From Actinomyces bovis (lineage in GTDB: Bacteria; Actinomycetota; Actinomycetes; Actinomycetales; Actinomycetaceae): a DNA stretch of 64,000 nucleotides. Of the stretch, positions 1 to 10,376 are shown piece after piece (position 1 is the stretch's first letter; every line of letters begins with the position of its first letter). Below the pieces are notes generated by a model, which saw only the letters and a program-made list of their open reading frames with translations, had not been told where the DNA came from and searched no databases. The stretch covers positions 62,001 to 126,000 of the forward strand of contig NZ_UAPQ01000006.1 of NCBI RefSeq assembly GCF_900444995.1, written 5' to 3'. A program made the position numbers and the translations under genes.

Positions 1-1073
<1,073 letters not shown>

Positions 1074-1125
1074 GCCCAAAAGCAACTGTGAAGCCGTAGC
1101 GTTGAGCTGCTGATTCACAGCCTGG

Positions 1126-1167
1126 ACCGGCCGGTCCCCGCCAAGTGCGAGGACCGGCCGGTTTCTT
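1126..1167 (+). terminator. Rho-independent terminator after eno
   Basis: Perfect 12-bp arms ACCGGCCGGTCC (1126-1137) and GGACCGGCCGGT (1151-1162) with a 13-base loop, followed by TTCTT. It lies 53 bases after the enolase stop. Confidence 0.85.
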
Positions 1168-1253
1168 ATGCGCCCCCTCGCGTCACCAGCCCCACAAGAC
1201 GACGCGCCCAAGCAGCTGATGCAGGCAACCTTGAGGTGAGGCAGTATCGACCC

Positions 1254-1976
1254 ATGAGCCCCCGCCGCCCAGCACCAGCCCGCCCCGGCAACCGCCCGGG
1301 AGCAGGCCGTCGTGCCTCCGGCGCCAAGGCCACTCCCACAGTCAAACCGGCCCGCCGTGAAACCGCCTCCCGGCTGAACAGCACCGCGCCCAAGCAAGAG
1401 ACCACGCCCCCTGCCATCAAGACCACCAAGGACCCCGGGCGGTCATCGCGCTGGCAAATCGGCGGAGATAAGGGCTTCTCCATCTCATACGGTTTATTGG
1501 CCATAGTGGCCGTTTTGACCTTTGCCATCGTGTTCGCGGGGCCCGCCGCGCGTCAGTTCTTGGTCCATCGCGCTGAGTTAGCCGACGCCAAGCGACAGCT
1601 CGCTCAGGCTCAGGCCACCCAGGCGGCCCTGCAGCAGGAACTCGCCAGGTGGGACGACGACGCCTACGCCCGCTCCCAAGCTCGGGAGCGGCTGGGCTAC
1701 GTGATGCCAGGGGAAACCAGCTACGTCGTCGTGGGGGCAGAAGAACTGGAGACCAAGCAGAAGCCTGGCGCTGCCACCGTCCCTAGCCAGATGGCTAGCC
1801 CCTGGTACCAGACCCTCACTGAATCTGTGCGCTTGGCCGCCCGTCCCCAACCCACAGCCAGCCCAAGGACCACCCCCAGCTCAGGCCCCAGCGGCACGCC
1901 CACGACGCCCACCGCACCAAGCACCACTGCTACAGAGGCCCCCACACCAGCCCCAAACCCTCAGGAGACGCCGTGA
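1254..1976 (+). CDS. Septum formation initiator, FtsB/DivIC family
   Basis: Predicted bitopic cell-division protein that would bridge divisome partners at the septum. It has a basic, Pro/Ala-rich cytoplasmic N-terminus, one membrane helix at about residues 80-97, then a coiled coil (about 105-140) leading into ARERLGYVMPGE, the usual FtsB/DivIC ending. An unusual Thr/Pro-rich tail of about 60 residues follows and is probably outside the cell. The ATG at 1254 is preferred over the in-frame GTG at 1236 because GAGGTGAGG lies just upstream of it. The stop overlaps the next start (GTGA), so it is co-translated with the DUF501 gene, as in other actinobacteria. Confidence 0.85.
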   Translation: MSPRRPAPARPGNRPGAGRRASGAKATPTVKPARRETASRLNSTAPKQETTPPAIKTTKDPGRSSRWQIGGDKGFSISYGLLAIVAVLTFAIVFAGPAARQFLVHRAELADAKRQLAQAQATQAALQQELARWDDDAYARSQARERLGYVMPGETSYVVVGAEELETKQKPGAATVPSQMASPWYQTLTESVRLAARPQPTASPRTTPSSGPSGTPTTPTAPSTTATEAPTPAPNPQETP

Positions 1977-2518
1977 CCGCCACCCCGGGCCCCGACACCA
2001 GCGCTACAGTCCGGGCTGCAAACCATGCCGAGGTCTCGGCCGCGGACCTGCAGGCGCTCCAGGAGCAGCTGGGGCGAGTGCCACGCGGCGTCGTCGGCAT
2101 TGCGGCGCGTTGTGTATGCGGTCGCCCGACGGTAGTGCGCACCGCCCCCCGGCTGCCTGACGGCTCCCCCTTCCCCACCACCTACTACCTGACGCACCCC
2201 GCCGCCGTGAAAGGCTGCTCCACCCTGGAAGCAGAGCACCTCATGGACCAGTTCAACACCGCGCTGGCGGAGGAAGCCGAACTCGCCGCCGCCTACGCCC
2301 GCGCCCACCAGCACTATCTGGGCCAGCGCGCCGAGCTCGGCAGTCCCGCAGAGATTGCAGGCGTCAGCGCCGGGGGCATGCCCACCCGCGTCAAATGCCT
2401 ACACGCCCTACTTGGGCACGCTCTGGCCGCTGGGCCGGGCATTAACCCAATCGGGGACCGCACCCTGGAAGTCCTGAAAGACCGCGGCATCTGGGACCCC
2501 ACCCGCTGCACCTGCTGA
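1973..2518 (+). CDS. DUF501 family protein
   Basis: Cytosolic protein of about 181 residues belonging to the actinobacterial DUF501 family; function unknown. Recognisable family blocks are GVAARCVCG-like (here GIAARCVCGRPTVV), FPTTYYLTHP, STLEAEHLM and the C-terminal MPTRVKCLHALLGHALAAGPGINPIGD cut at various points. The GTG start overlaps the stop of the FtsB-like gene by 4 bp, and the Ppx/GppA gene starts 24 bases downstream, so these three form one operon, a conserved actinobacterial arrangement. The conserved Cys and His residues suggest metal binding, but that is inference. Confidence 0.88.
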   Translation: MTATPGPDTSATVRAANHAEVSAADLQALQEQLGRVPRGVVGIAARCVCGRPTVVRTAPRLPDGSPFPTTYYLTHPAAVKGCSTLEAEHLMDQFNTALAEEAELAAAYARAHQHYLGQRAELGSPAEIAGVSAGGMPTRVKCLHALLGHALAAGPGINPIGDRTLEVLKDRGIWDPTRCTC

Positions 2519-2542
2519 ATCCCCTGCACCCCAAGGAGTCCC

Positions 2543-3505
2543 ATGACCCGGGTAGCTGCAATCGACTGTGGCACCAACACCATTCGTCTGCTGATCGCTG
2601 AGGCCACCAGAACCGCTGAAGGCCAGGTCCTGCTTGAGCCCATAGACCGGCGCAACCAGATTGTCCGCCTAGGGCAGGGCGTGGACCGCACCGGCCAATT
2701 CGACCCCGACGCCCTGGAGCGCACCCTGCAGGCCGTCGCTGGCTTTGCTCGCAGATGCGAGGAGCTTGGCGCACAACACCGCCGTTTTGTGGCAACCTCC
2801 GCCACCCGCGATGCCCGCAACCGCCAAGAGTTCATCGCAGGTGTGCGCGAGCAGCTGGGGGTAGAACCTGAGGTAATCAGTGGCCAGGAGGAAGCGCGCC
2901 TCTCCTTCTCCGGCTCGCTGCTGGGGGCCGCTCCCGCTGACGGCCCCCGCCTGGTGGTGGACCTAGGTGGCGGCTCCACCGAGTTGGTGCTCGGTCTGGA
3001 AGCACCGCAAGCCGCGATTAGCCTGGACACCGGTTCCGTGCGCATCACCGAACGCTTCCTAACCAGCGGCGTCTCCGTGGCGGCTGAGGCGGCGGCGCGC
3101 GCCGAGGTGCGCGGGCTACTCGATGAGGCTGCTCAGGTGGTGGACCTGTCAGCTGCACACAGTCTGGTGGGATTGGCTGGCACCATTACCACCGTCACCT
3201 CCCACGCCCTGGGCTGTGAGGGCTGGCAACCAGAGCGAGTTTCTGGTGCAGTGCTGCCGGTCAACCAGGTGCTGGCTTCCTGTGAGGCCCTGTTGCACTC
3301 CACCCCTGGGCAGCGCGAGGCCATGACTTTCCTATCCGTGGGGCGGCGCGATGTCATCGCCGCAGGTGCCCTCATCTGGAGTGAGGTGGTCCAGCGGGTA
3401 GTGGAGGCCACCGCCGCCACCAGCCACCCGGTGACTGAAACCGTCACCTCCACGCATGACATCCTGGATGGCATTGCCCTGGACTTGGCGCAGCGGATTG
3501 TCTGA
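2543..3505 (+). CDS. ppx: Exopolyphosphatase / guanosine pentaphosphatase, Ppx-GppA family
   Basis: Predicted cytosolic phosphatase removing terminal phosphate from polyphosphate or from pppGpp. The ASKHA-fold phosphate loops are visible: DCGTNTIRLLIAE near residue 8 and VDLGGGSTELVLG near residue 140, plus the SATRDARNR block. At 320 residues it is the short actinobacterial form without the C-terminal HD-like domain of E. coli Ppx. A PPK2 gene also occurs in this window (26585), so polyphosphate turnover is represented twice. AAGGAG lies just upstream of the ATG. Confidence 0.92.
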   Translation: MTRVAAIDCGTNTIRLLIAEATRTAEGQVLLEPIDRRNQIVRLGQGVDRTGQFDPDALERTLQAVAGFARRCEELGAQHRRFVATSATRDARNRQEFIAGVREQLGVEPEVISGQEEARLSFSGSLLGAAPADGPRLVVDLGGGSTELVLGLEAPQAAISLDTGSVRITERFLTSGVSVAAEAAARAEVRGLLDEAAQVVDLSAAHSLVGLAGTITTVTSHALGCEGWQPERVSGAVLPVNQVLASCEALLHSTPGQREAMTFLSVGRRDVIAAGALIWSEVVQRVVEATAATSHPVTETVTSTHDILDGIALDLAQRIV

Positions 3506-3506
3506 T

Positions 3507-4421
3507 ATGAAACAGGGGAGTGCTTGCGGGCAGCTGGGAGTTCCGGGTGTGCCCGGGCCGGGCTCGCCCGCCTGCCCACGTCCCAGCTCTTGGGGCGGCT
3601 TGCTTCTAGGCGGCCCCAAGCCGGTGATTGCGGTGGCCACTACTGCTGCCGACGCCGTCGCCTGCGCGGCGCAAGCCCAGGCGGCGCAGGCCGCTGGGGC
3701 AGACCTAGTGGAGTTGCGGGCTGACCTGTTGACAGCCTGTGCTCACGTGAGCGCGCCCGAGGTGCTGGTCCAAGAGACGCTGCAGGCAGCCCAGGCGGTA
3801 ACTGCTGCCACCAATGGCACGCTGCCGGTGCTGCTCACCTTCCGCACCCGTGCCGAGGGCGGCGGCCTACAGATCGCCGACGCCGCCTATGCGGCGCTGC
3901 TTGCCGCAGTGCTGGACGAGCTGGCGGGCGCCGACACCGCCGTTGCCGCCATCGACCTTGAACTAGCGCGCGGCTGTCTGCCTGAGCTGGCTCGGCTGGC
4001 TGCGGCCCATGGCCTGGCAACGCTCGGCTCCAGCCACGATTTCCAAACTGTGCCCGCCGATGCCGTGCTGTTAGAACGGATGCGGCAGATGCAGGCCGCA
4101 GGTGCCCAGGCGGCAAAGGTCGCTGTTATGCCCCAGGAGCCGCAAGAGGTGGCGCGCCTAATGGCCCTTACAGCTAAGGCTCGTGCTGCCCTGGAAGTTC
4201 CGGTGGTGGTTATCGGCATGGGGGAGGTAGGGGCCCTAACCCGGCTCCAGGGTTGGCGCATGGGCTCAGCCCTGACTTTTGCCACCGCTGGTGCCGGGGC
4301 TTCCGCGCCGGGGCAGCTACCCGTCGCCGTCGTGCGGGCTGCTTTTGAAACCGACTCCGCAGATGGCGGCGAGTGCGGGAAGCGCGGGGCTAGCGGGGAT
4401 GCCAGCGGCACCTTGGCGTGA
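3507..4421 (+). CDS. aroD: Type I 3-dehydroquinate dehydratase
   Basis: Shikimate-pathway enzyme dehydrating 3-dehydroquinate through a Schiff base. The TIM-barrel motifs are present: KPVIAVATT at the start of the barrel, ADLVELRADLL, the catalytic His in LGSSHDFQTVP and the Schiff-base Lys in AAKVAVMPQ. The ATG at 3507 lies one base after the ppx stop and gives 304 residues. The first about 35 residues are Gly/Pro/Ser-rich and precede the barrel, so a later start cannot be excluded. The last 25 residues (Gly/Ser-rich) also extend past the family core. Confidence 0.88.
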   Translation: MKQGSACGQLGVPGVPGPGSPACPRPSSWGGLLLGGPKPVIAVATTAADAVACAAQAQAAQAAGADLVELRADLLTACAHVSAPEVLVQETLQAAQAVTAATNGTLPVLLTFRTRAEGGGLQIADAAYAALLAAVLDELAGADTAVAAIDLELARGCLPELARLAAAHGLATLGSSHDFQTVPADAVLLERMRQMQAAGAQAAKVAVMPQEPQEVARLMALTAKARAALEVPVVVIGMGEVGALTRLQGWRMGSALTFATAGAGASAPGQLPVAVVRAAFETDSADGGECGKRGASGDASGTLA

Positions 4422-4606
4422 GCAGGCTCGCGTTTAGGAGCTGGGCCGCATCCGCTAGACTCTAACCGTTGCCCCGGCGAGGGACACGTGCCTAGCGCGT
4501 GCATCCGTTATCGACGTGGTGGTGCCTGCAAGGTGCTGCGCGTTGACGCGCCCCGGGCCCACCAACCACCGCGGGGCCAACTCCCCGCCAAACCGAGGAG
4601 AACCGC
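4422..4606. other. Leader region of the L25 gene
   Basis: 185 bases without a gene. TAGACT at about 4456 could be a -10 box. The GC-rich remainder could fold, but I recognise no known ribosomal leader motif. CCGAGGAG just before the ATG at 4607 is the ribosome-binding site of rplY. Confidence 0.3.
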
Positions 4607-5227
4607 ATGGCTCACGAAGCCCTCAAACTCACTGCCCAGAACCGCACCGACTTCGGCAAGGGCGCCTCCCGCCAGGCCCGCCGCGCTGGCCTCGTGCCCG
4701 CCGTCGTCTACGGCCACGGCTCTGAGCCCCGCCACCTCCTGCTGCCCGGCCACGCCACCTCCCTGGCTCTGCGCGGCAACGAGAACGCCCTGATCGAACT
4801 GGACATCGACGGCGAGAAGCTGCTGACCCTGGCCAAGGCCGTGCAGCGCCACCCCATCCGTCCCGGCGTGCAGCACGTTGACTTCCTGCTGGTGAACCGC
4901 AACGAGCGCGTTGACGTTGAGGTCCCCGTGACCGTCATCGGTGAGGCTGCGCCCGGCACCATCCACATGATTGAGTCCGCCCACCTGTCCGTCTCCGCCC
5001 CCGCCATCGCCATCCCCGAGGCCATCGAGGTGGATGTCACTGGCGTGGCCGGTGGCACCATGATCACCGTTGCTGACCTCAAGCTGCCCAAGGGCGTTGA
5101 GGCTCTGGCCGAGGCCGAGACCGGCGTGGTCAACGTGGCTGACGAGAACGCCGTCACCGAGGAGGTGCCTGAGGCCGCCGCGGCCGAGGCCCCCGCAGCT
5201 GAGGCTGCTGACGCCGAGTCCAAGTGA
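4607..5227 (+). CDS. rplY: 50S ribosomal protein L25 (Ctc/TL5 type)
   Basis: Binds 5S rRNA in the large ribosomal subunit. The N-terminal L25 domain (about residues 1-90) carries RTDFGKGASRQARRAGLVPAV and the HVDFLLVN segment; the C-terminal beta domain of the Ctc/TL5 form follows (about 95-185), then an acidic Ala/Glu-rich tail. The 206-residue length fits the two-domain actinobacterial form. The pth gene begins 31 bases downstream, the usual rplY-pth pairing, so the two are likely co-transcribed. Confidence 0.95.
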   Translation: MAHEALKLTAQNRTDFGKGASRQARRAGLVPAVVYGHGSEPRHLLLPGHATSLALRGNENALIELDIDGEKLLTLAKAVQRHPIRPGVQHVDFLLVNRNERVDVEVPVTVIGEAAPGTIHMIESAHLSVSAPAIAIPEAIEVDVTGVAGGTMITVADLKLPKGVEALAEAETGVVNVADENAVTEEVPEAAAAEAPAAEAADAESK

Positions 5228-5258
5228 CGCCGCTGCGGCGCCCAAATAAGGAGACTCC

Positions 5259-5849
5259 ATGAGCGCACCCTGGCTCGTCATTGGGCTGGGGAACTCAGAG
5301 GCCCGGTACGCCAAGAACCGCCACAATGTCGGCCAAATGGTCATTGACGTGTTGGCGGGGCGTGCCGGGTCTCGGCTTAGCCGCCACAAGGCTCGTGCAC
5401 AGGTCGCTGAGGTCCGCTTGGGCCTGCTTCCCGGGGGAGTCCCCGGTCCCCGTGCGGTGCTGGCTAAGCCAGCCACCTTCATGAACCTGTCCGGTGGGCC
5501 GGTGAAGGCCCTGGCACAGTTCTATGGCGTGGACCCGGCCAGGCAGCTGCTGGTCATCCATGATGAGCTTGACTTGCCCGCCCACCAGTTACGGCTCAAG
5601 CGTGGGGGCGGCGAAGGCGGGCACAACGGCCTGCGTTCCATCTCTTCAGCGTGCGGCACGCGCGACTATGCGCGGCTACGGGTGGGGATCGGACGGCCTC
5701 CGGGTCGCCAGGACCCCGCCGACTTTGTGCTCTCCGACTTCCCGGCGCGGGAGCGTGACGAGCTAGGCGTGACCCTGGAGCGGGCGGCCGACGCCGTCAA
5801 AGCAGTGCTCACCCTGGGCTTCGAGGCCGCCCAAGCCAGAGGCCTTTAG
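5259..5849 (+). CDS. pth: Peptidyl-tRNA hydrolase (bacterial Pth type)
   Basis: Recycles peptidyl-tRNA released prematurely from ribosomes. Family motifs: [20 protein letters not shown] with the catalytic His, [18 protein letters not shown] with the catalytic Asp, and [13 protein letters not shown]. The length of 196 residues is normal. It lies directly behind rplY with a GGAG ribosome-binding site. Its stop overlaps the end of the convergent response-regulator gene by 4 bases. A second, unrelated-fold hydrolase (PTH2 type) is encoded at 58409. Confidence 0.96.
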   Translation: MSAPWLVIGLGNSEARYAKNRHNVGQMVIDVLAGRAGSRLSRHKARAQVAEVRLGLLPGGVPGPRAVLAKPATFMNLSGGPVKALAQFYGVDPARQLLVIHDELDLPAHQLRLKRGGGEGGHNGLRSISSACGTRDYARLRVGIGRPPGRQDPADFVLSDFPARERDELGVTLERAADAVKAVLTLGFEAAQARGL

Positions 5850-6577
5850 GACATTAGGCCGCTCTCATAGGCAACTACCACTGCCTGTACGCGATCGCGC
5901 ACATTGAACTTAGCGAGCACATTGCCGACGTGAGTCTTGACCGTGGTGGCTGAGACCACCAAATGCGCAGCGATCTCCGCATTGGATAGACCCTGCGCCA
6001 TCAGCACCAGAATCTCCCGCTCCCTGGGGGTCAGCGCCGCCAGCCGCGGGTCCTCCACCTGGACGGTGCTGCCAGAGTCCGGCAGACGAGCGGCGAACAT
6101 CTCCAGCATTCGCCGCGTGATGCGCGGCGAGACCACCGACTCCCCGTTGGCGACGGTGCGGATCGCTTCTGCGAGGTCTGCCGGGCGGGTGTCCTTAAGC
6201 AGGAAGCCAGCCGCCCCGGCCTTCAGGCCTGAAAAGGCGTATTCATCCAGGTCGAAGGTAGTCAGGATGAGGACCCTGGTGGCGGGGTACTGCGAGGTGA
6301 TTTCCTTGGTGGCCTCGATGCCGTTCATGCCGGGCATGCGCACGTCCATCAAGATGACATCTGGGCGCAGGGCACGGGCCTGTGCCAGCGCGGAGCTGCC
6401 ATCGGAGGCCTCGCCGACTACCTCAATGCCTTCCTCGGCTTCCAACACCATGCGGAAGCCCATGCGCATCAGGGCCTGGTCGTCAGCCAACACCACCCTG
6501 ATTGGGTTTGGTGCTGCGGTGGGAGCCGGGTCTGGCGCTTCCGCCTGGCCTGGCTGGCTTATGAAGGCATCTGCCAC
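5846..6577 (-). CDS. Response regulator, NarL/LuxR family
   Basis: Two-component transcription factor. The receiver domain (about residues 25-140) has the acidic pair in VVLADDQ, the phospho-acceptor Asp in [10 protein letters not shown] and the Lys in LLKDTRP. The C-terminal LuxR helix-turn-helix (about 178-235) carries [22 protein letters not shown] and [12 protein letters not shown] in separate blocks. The GTG start is inside the end of the kinase gene and has GAGGAG upstream, so translation is coupled to the kinase. It probably controls the neighbouring ABC-2 transporter genes. Confidence 0.93.
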   Translation of the reverse strand: MADAFISQPGQAEAPDPAPTAAPNPIRVVLADDQALMRMGFRMVLEAEEGIEVVGEASDGSSALAQARALRPDVILMDVRMPGMNGIEATKEITSQYPATRVLILTTFDLDEYAFSGLKAGAAGFLLKDTRPADLAEAIRTVANGESVVSPRITRRMLEMFAARLPDSGSTVQVEDPRLAALTPREREILVLMAQGLSNAEIAAHLVVSATTVKTHVGNVLAKFNVRDRVQAVVVAYESGLMS

Positions 6578-8154
6578 GAGCTGCTCCTCTCATCGGTCTC
6601 TTCCCAGCGCAAGACCGCTTTAACCTGCCAACCTTGCGGCGTCGGTCCGGCCTGCACTTGACCACCATAGACGGCGGCGCGCTCGCGCATGCCAATCAGC
6701 CCCTTCCCGGAGCCGTGCATGGCGGTTGAGCCGGGGGCGGCGTCGTTGCGCACCACTAAAACCACGGTGCCGGTGTAGCGGTCCACCTGGACCTGCACAT
6801 CGCGGGTGGTGGGGGCGTAGCGCAGCACATTGGTCAGGGACTCCTGGGCGATTCGGAAGAGCGTCAGTTGCAGACTCTTGTCATCTGGCAACGGGCTCCC
6901 ATTCCAGGTGTAGGTAATGGGGACTCCAGCGGTTTTGAAGCGCTGCACCAGCACCTCTAGATCCCCTGACTCGGGGGCGGGGGCGGTGGGAGTGGCATCG
7001 GCGGAGGCATCTTTGGCAGCAGTGGCGGCGGCGCGCAGGTCGGCGATACGGGCAGAAGGTTCCACGGGCACGACGGTGCCAGGCGGGGCGAACTCAGGCA
7101 CTGGCAGATCACGCACCTTGGGGCCTTCATCCCGTGCTTCACGGCCAGAGGTGCCGCTGCGTTTCCGGCCTGGGGTGCTTGCCGGGCTGCCAGAGAGAGC
7201 CGCCGCGGTGAAGCCTGCCAGGCGGGGTGCGGCGTCAGCGGCGTCTGCGGTTGGGGTGTCGACGGCGGAGGTGCTCGGGTCCTCGCGTAGCACCCCAACT
7301 AGACGACGGGTGTCAGCTAGGGCAGAGCGGCCTGTCTCCGCTAGGACCTTGAGCGCCTCTTTGGTCATCTGGGGGTTGCGGTCGATTGTGGCGGTGGCGC
7401 CGTCGGCCATAGTGATCATCACCGTCAGGGAGTGGGCGATGACGTCGTGCATTTCCCGGGCTATGCGGCTGCGTTCGCTGGCGGCGGCTAGCAGTGCCCG
7501 CTGCTCGCTAGCCAGGACCGACCTGGCGGCGCTGGCCCGTACCTCAGCCAAGTTCTGGCGTTGCACGCGCAGCAGGGTGCCTACCAGCAATCCCAGCAGG
7601 TTGATCACCGCAAAGGGCAGGGCTGCCAGGAGCCTGGCCCGCAGGTTATGCAGTGGGTATACGGCAGTCTCGGTAGCCACCGCTAGCATGGTTGATACGA
7701 GGTAGGCGCCCACGCATAGGCGCATATCTCGGCGTGCCGCCAGGGCGCCGATTGTCAGGGGAACGGCCAGCAAGGTCAGACCGGTGAGCAGGCTGAACAT
7801 GTACCTGGCTTGCTCGCTGTTGAGCTCTAACTGCCGGGCCGTCACGAGCACTGCCGCTGGCATGGTCAGGGTCACCACCGCCCATACGGAGACGGGGGAA
7901 CGGTGGCGGAATACCAGTGCGAGGCCGACCGTGCAGGCCGCTAGTGCAACTCCAACCCACAGGGCTGGGTTAGAGGGGAGATCGGCTGGAAACAGGATCA
8001 GGCCCAGCGGGCAGCCCAGGAGCATGGCCCCTAGGGAAACGCTGACATCAGCCACTGTCGGGTGGGCGTCTCGCCAAGCGAGCGCCCGCATGATCCCCAC
8101 CGGGACACTCACGGTCGTCCTCGCATGGTCAATGTGCTCCTCAGGCATGCTCAC
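6559..8154 (-). CDS. Sensor histidine kinase, NarL-partner (HisKA_3) type
   Basis: Membrane sensor that would phosphorylate the adjacent regulator. About five hydrophobic helices fill the first 190 residues, with little outside loop, as in intramembrane-type sensors. The dimerisation/phospho-acceptor block is SRIAREMHDVIAHSL with the His. A long low-complexity linker (about 300-390, Ala/Pro/Ser) leads to the ATPase region with FRIAQESLTNVLRYA and the G-box GLIGMRERAAVYGG. The start is uncertain: GTG 8154, ATG 8148, or ATG 8091 with GGTGGGG upstream. It overlaps the regulator gene by 19 bases. Confidence 0.9.
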   Translation of the reverse strand: MSMPEEHIDHARTTVSVPVGIMRALAWRDAHPTVADVSVSLGAMLLGCPLGLILFPADLPSNPALWVGVALAACTVGLALVFRHRSPVSVWAVVTLTMPAAVLVTARQLELNSEQARYMFSLLTGLTLLAVPLTIGALAARRDMRLCVGAYLVSTMLAVATETAVYPLHNLRARLLAALPFAVINLLGLLVGTLLRVQRQNLAEVRASAARSVLASEQRALLAAASERSRIAREMHDVIAHSLTVMITMADGATATIDRNPQMTKEALKVLAETGRSALADTRRLVGVLREDPSTSAVDTPTADAADAAPRLAGFTAAALSGSPASTPGRKRSGTSGREARDEGPKVRDLPVPEFAPPGTVVPVEPSARIADLRAAATAAKDASADATPTAPAPESGDLEVLVQRFKTAGVPITYTWNGSPLPDDKSLQLTLFRIAQESLTNVLRYAPTTRDVQVQVDRYTGTVVLVVRNDAAPGSTAMHGSGKGLIGMRERAAVYGGQVQAGPTPQGWQVKAVLRWEETDERSSSWQMPS

Positions 8155-8250
8155 ACCGGCTATTGAACCGGAAACTGGGGCGAATGTACGACGGTGGGGC
8201 CTGGCAGTATGTGCCAGGCCCCACCGTTGCTGCCGAGTTCTACTCAGCTG

Positions 8251-9111
8251 TCAGGCGTCGCGGCGGCGGAATACCACCCAGCTGATCAGGAGCGGCACCA
8301 CTGCCCAGGCGACGCATACGAGTACGGCCTGCGTGTGGGTTAGGAACGACATCCCATCGCCACCCCAGGTGTGGCTGAGGCTGAAGGGGTCGGCAACCGC
8401 CTGGGCGACCTTTGAAGGCAGGAGACCCGGGAGGTTCGAGGCCCATTTCCACTTCTCTGCCATGATCGCGAGCGGAATGATCACCACGAACATGAGGACC
8501 ATGACCACGGTGATGGAGCCAGCGGTGCTGCGCATGAGGAAGCCGAGACCGAGTGCCATAAGCGTGATGGTGACGAAGCTCAGGCCGGTGCCCCAGACGT
8601 AGCCCAGGTACTCAAGGTCCGCCAGCGAGCCAGCATTGTCTTTTATGAAGGGCGCGGAGACCGCCCAGGACAGCAAGGCGGACAGGGCTCCCACCACAAA
8701 GGCCAGGAAGCTGGCCACAAGTGTCTTGGCAGCTAGCAGACGTCCGCGGGAGGGCACTGCAGCTAGGGAGGAGCGGATCTGTCCGGAGGAGTACTCACCA
8801 GTAATAATCAGGGCTCCCAGGACGGCCGAGACGATCTGCCCAAAGGCAGACCCCGCCACGATCATGTGCTTTGCGGCGCGCATGAGCTCAGGCTCCGACG
8901 AGGTGCCATAGCCGATAGCCGCACCGGCACCAAAGAGCACCGTGATGGCCACCGCGATGACAGCGGTGATCCAGGTGGAGGGCAGGGTGCGGAGCTTCAC
9001 CCACTCGGCGTGCACGGCGCGCAGGAAGGTCTGGTGGCCTTCGATGCGCAGGCGGCCCTTTGACCCCTTGGTGGAAGGGACTGGTACGGGAGATGCAGTG
9101 GAAGTAGTCAT
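8251..9111 (-). CDS. ABC-2 type transporter permease
   Basis: Integral membrane half of an exporter with about six hydrophobic helices. The block LIITGEYSSGQIRSSLAAVP after the second helix is typical of ABC-2 permeases of the NatB/bacitracin-resistance kind. The ATG at 9111 is preferred over the TTG at 9141 because GAAAGAAG precedes it. It lies 42 bases after the ATPase gene and 96 bases before the kinase gene, all on the minus strand, so one operon is likely. Substrate unknown; lantibiotics or cell-envelope peptides would be a normal guess from context only. Confidence 0.9.
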   Translation of the reverse strand: MTTSTASPVPVPSTKGSKGRLRIEGHQTFLRAVHAEWVKLRTLPSTWITAVIAVAITVLFGAGAAIGYGTSSEPELMRAAKHMIVAGSAFGQIVSAVLGALIITGEYSSGQIRSSLAAVPSRGRLLAAKTLVASFLAFVVGALSALLSWAVSAPFIKDNAGSLADLEYLGYVWGTGLSFVTITLMALGLGFLMRSTAGSITVVMVLMFVVIIPLAIMAEKWKWASNLPGLLPSKVAQAVADPFSLSHTWGGDGMSFLTHTQAVLVCVAWAVVPLLISWVVFRRRDA

Positions 9112-9153
9112 GGCTCTGTCTTCTTTCTGGCTAAAGGTCAATAGTGGCGAGGG

Positions 9154-10092
9154 TCAGGCGCGGTTAGCGGGCGTGGGCTCGCCCACCCTTCCGGTGGTGT
9201 ACTCCACCTCGCCAGCGGTCAACTCCAGGTAGGCCTCTTCCAGGGAAGACTTGACGGTGGTCAGTTCGTGCAGCACCACTCCGGCGGCAGCGGCGGCTTC
9301 GCCAACCTGCGCAGCGCTCGCCGCCGTCGTTTCCATGACGCCGGGGCCGGTTACGGTGGCCTGAATATTGCGCGCAGCCAGGGCGGAGGCCAGGTCGGTT
9401 GCATTGGGGGAAGCAACGCGCACCCGGTCGGTGGTGGCCGACGAGATCACGTCCGCCACCGGTCCCTGCGTGAGAATGCGCCCGCGGCCAATCACCAGCA
9501 AGTGGTCTGCGGTGAGGGCCATCTCGCTCATCAGGTGGGAGGAGATGAACACCGTGCGGCCCTGGGCGGCCAGGTCGCGGCAGGTCTCGCGGACCCACTT
9601 CACACCCTCCGGGTCTAGGCCGTTGACGGGCTCGTCAAAGATCAATACCTGTGGGTCCCCCAGCATGGCGGCAGCCATACCTAGACGCTGCCCCATGCCC
9701 AGGGAGAAGTCCTTGACCCGCTTCTTGGCCACGCTGGTCAGGCCAGTGATCTCCAAAACCTCACCTACGCGCCGGGTGGGGATGCCGTTGGAAACTGCCA
9801 GCTGAGTCAGGTGGGCGCGGGCGGAACGGGATCCGTGCAGGCCCTTGGCGTCCAGCAGAGCGCCAACTTCACACAGAGGTGCTTTGAGGGCGCGGTAGGG
9901 GCGACCATTGACCTTGACAGAGCCGGAAGTAGGCGTGTCTAGGTCCATGATCATACGCATGGTGGTGGATTTGCCGGCGCCGTTGGGGCCCAGGAAGCCG
10001 GTGACGGTGCCCGGCTGCACGGTGAAGGAGATGTGGTCTACGGCGACTTTGCTGCCGTAGTGCTTTGTGAGGTCAACTGCTTCGATCACGGT
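9154..10092 (-). CDS. ABC transporter ATP-binding protein (CcmA/NatA type)
   Basis: Cytosolic ATPase powering the adjacent permease. Walker A GPNGAGKST near residue 38, signature FSLGMGQRLGMAAAM, Walker B VLIFDEPVNGLD and switch His in ISSHLMSEM are all present; a C-terminal regulatory domain of about 90 residues follows, as in bacitracin-type exporters. The GTG at 10092 gives the standard beginning MIEAVDLTKHYG and has GAAAGG upstream; the longer TTG start at 10104 is less likely. It is the first gene of the four-gene minus-strand operon that ends with the response regulator. Confidence 0.94.
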   Translation of the reverse strand, partial: TVIEAVDLTKHYGSKVAVDHISFTVQPGTVTGFLGPNGAGKSTTMRMIMDLDTPTSGSVKVNGRPYRALKAPLCEVGALLDAKGLHGSRSARAHLTQLAVSNGIPTRRVGEVLEITGLTSVAKKRVKDFSLGMGQRLGMAAAMLGDPQVLIFDEPVNGLDPEGVKWVRETCRDLAAQGRTVFISSHLMSEMALTADHLLVIGRGRILTQGPVADVISSATTDRVRVASPNATDLASALAARNIQATVTGPGVMETTAASAAQVGEAAAAAGVVLHELTTVKSSLEEAYLELTAGEVEYTTGRVGEPTPANRA

Positions 10093-10376
10093 CGGGCCTT
10101 TCAAGATTTAGGCGATATCCGCCTGGGTTACGCAGAAATAGTAGGTAGCTGGCTATGCGGGGAGGATCGGCCTTGCAGATGAGATCGGCGCGGCCCCGGC
10201 AGGACCCGTCAGGTGGAGGGAGGCTCATCCTCTGGGAGGAGGGAGCCGCGGTTATCTGCTGATAAGCTTTGGCTCAGGTCCGGAAGCCTCCAGGGGCTCG
10301 ACTCCGCGTCGGGAATGCCTGGCACAATGGGCTTGTTCCACTGGTGCCCCTGGCCGAACACGGAATTGGAGAGCAG
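10093..10376. other. Divergent intergenic region
   Basis: About 280 bases between the ABC ATPase (minus) and the Bax-inhibitor-like gene (plus), so it must hold both promoters. I see no confident -35/-10 pair and no long inverted repeat. Confidence 0.4.

Noticed and set aside
4422-4606. Ribosomal-protein autoregulatory leader before rplY
   Set aside because: The region can fold because of GC content, but no known leader structure could be recognised by eye.
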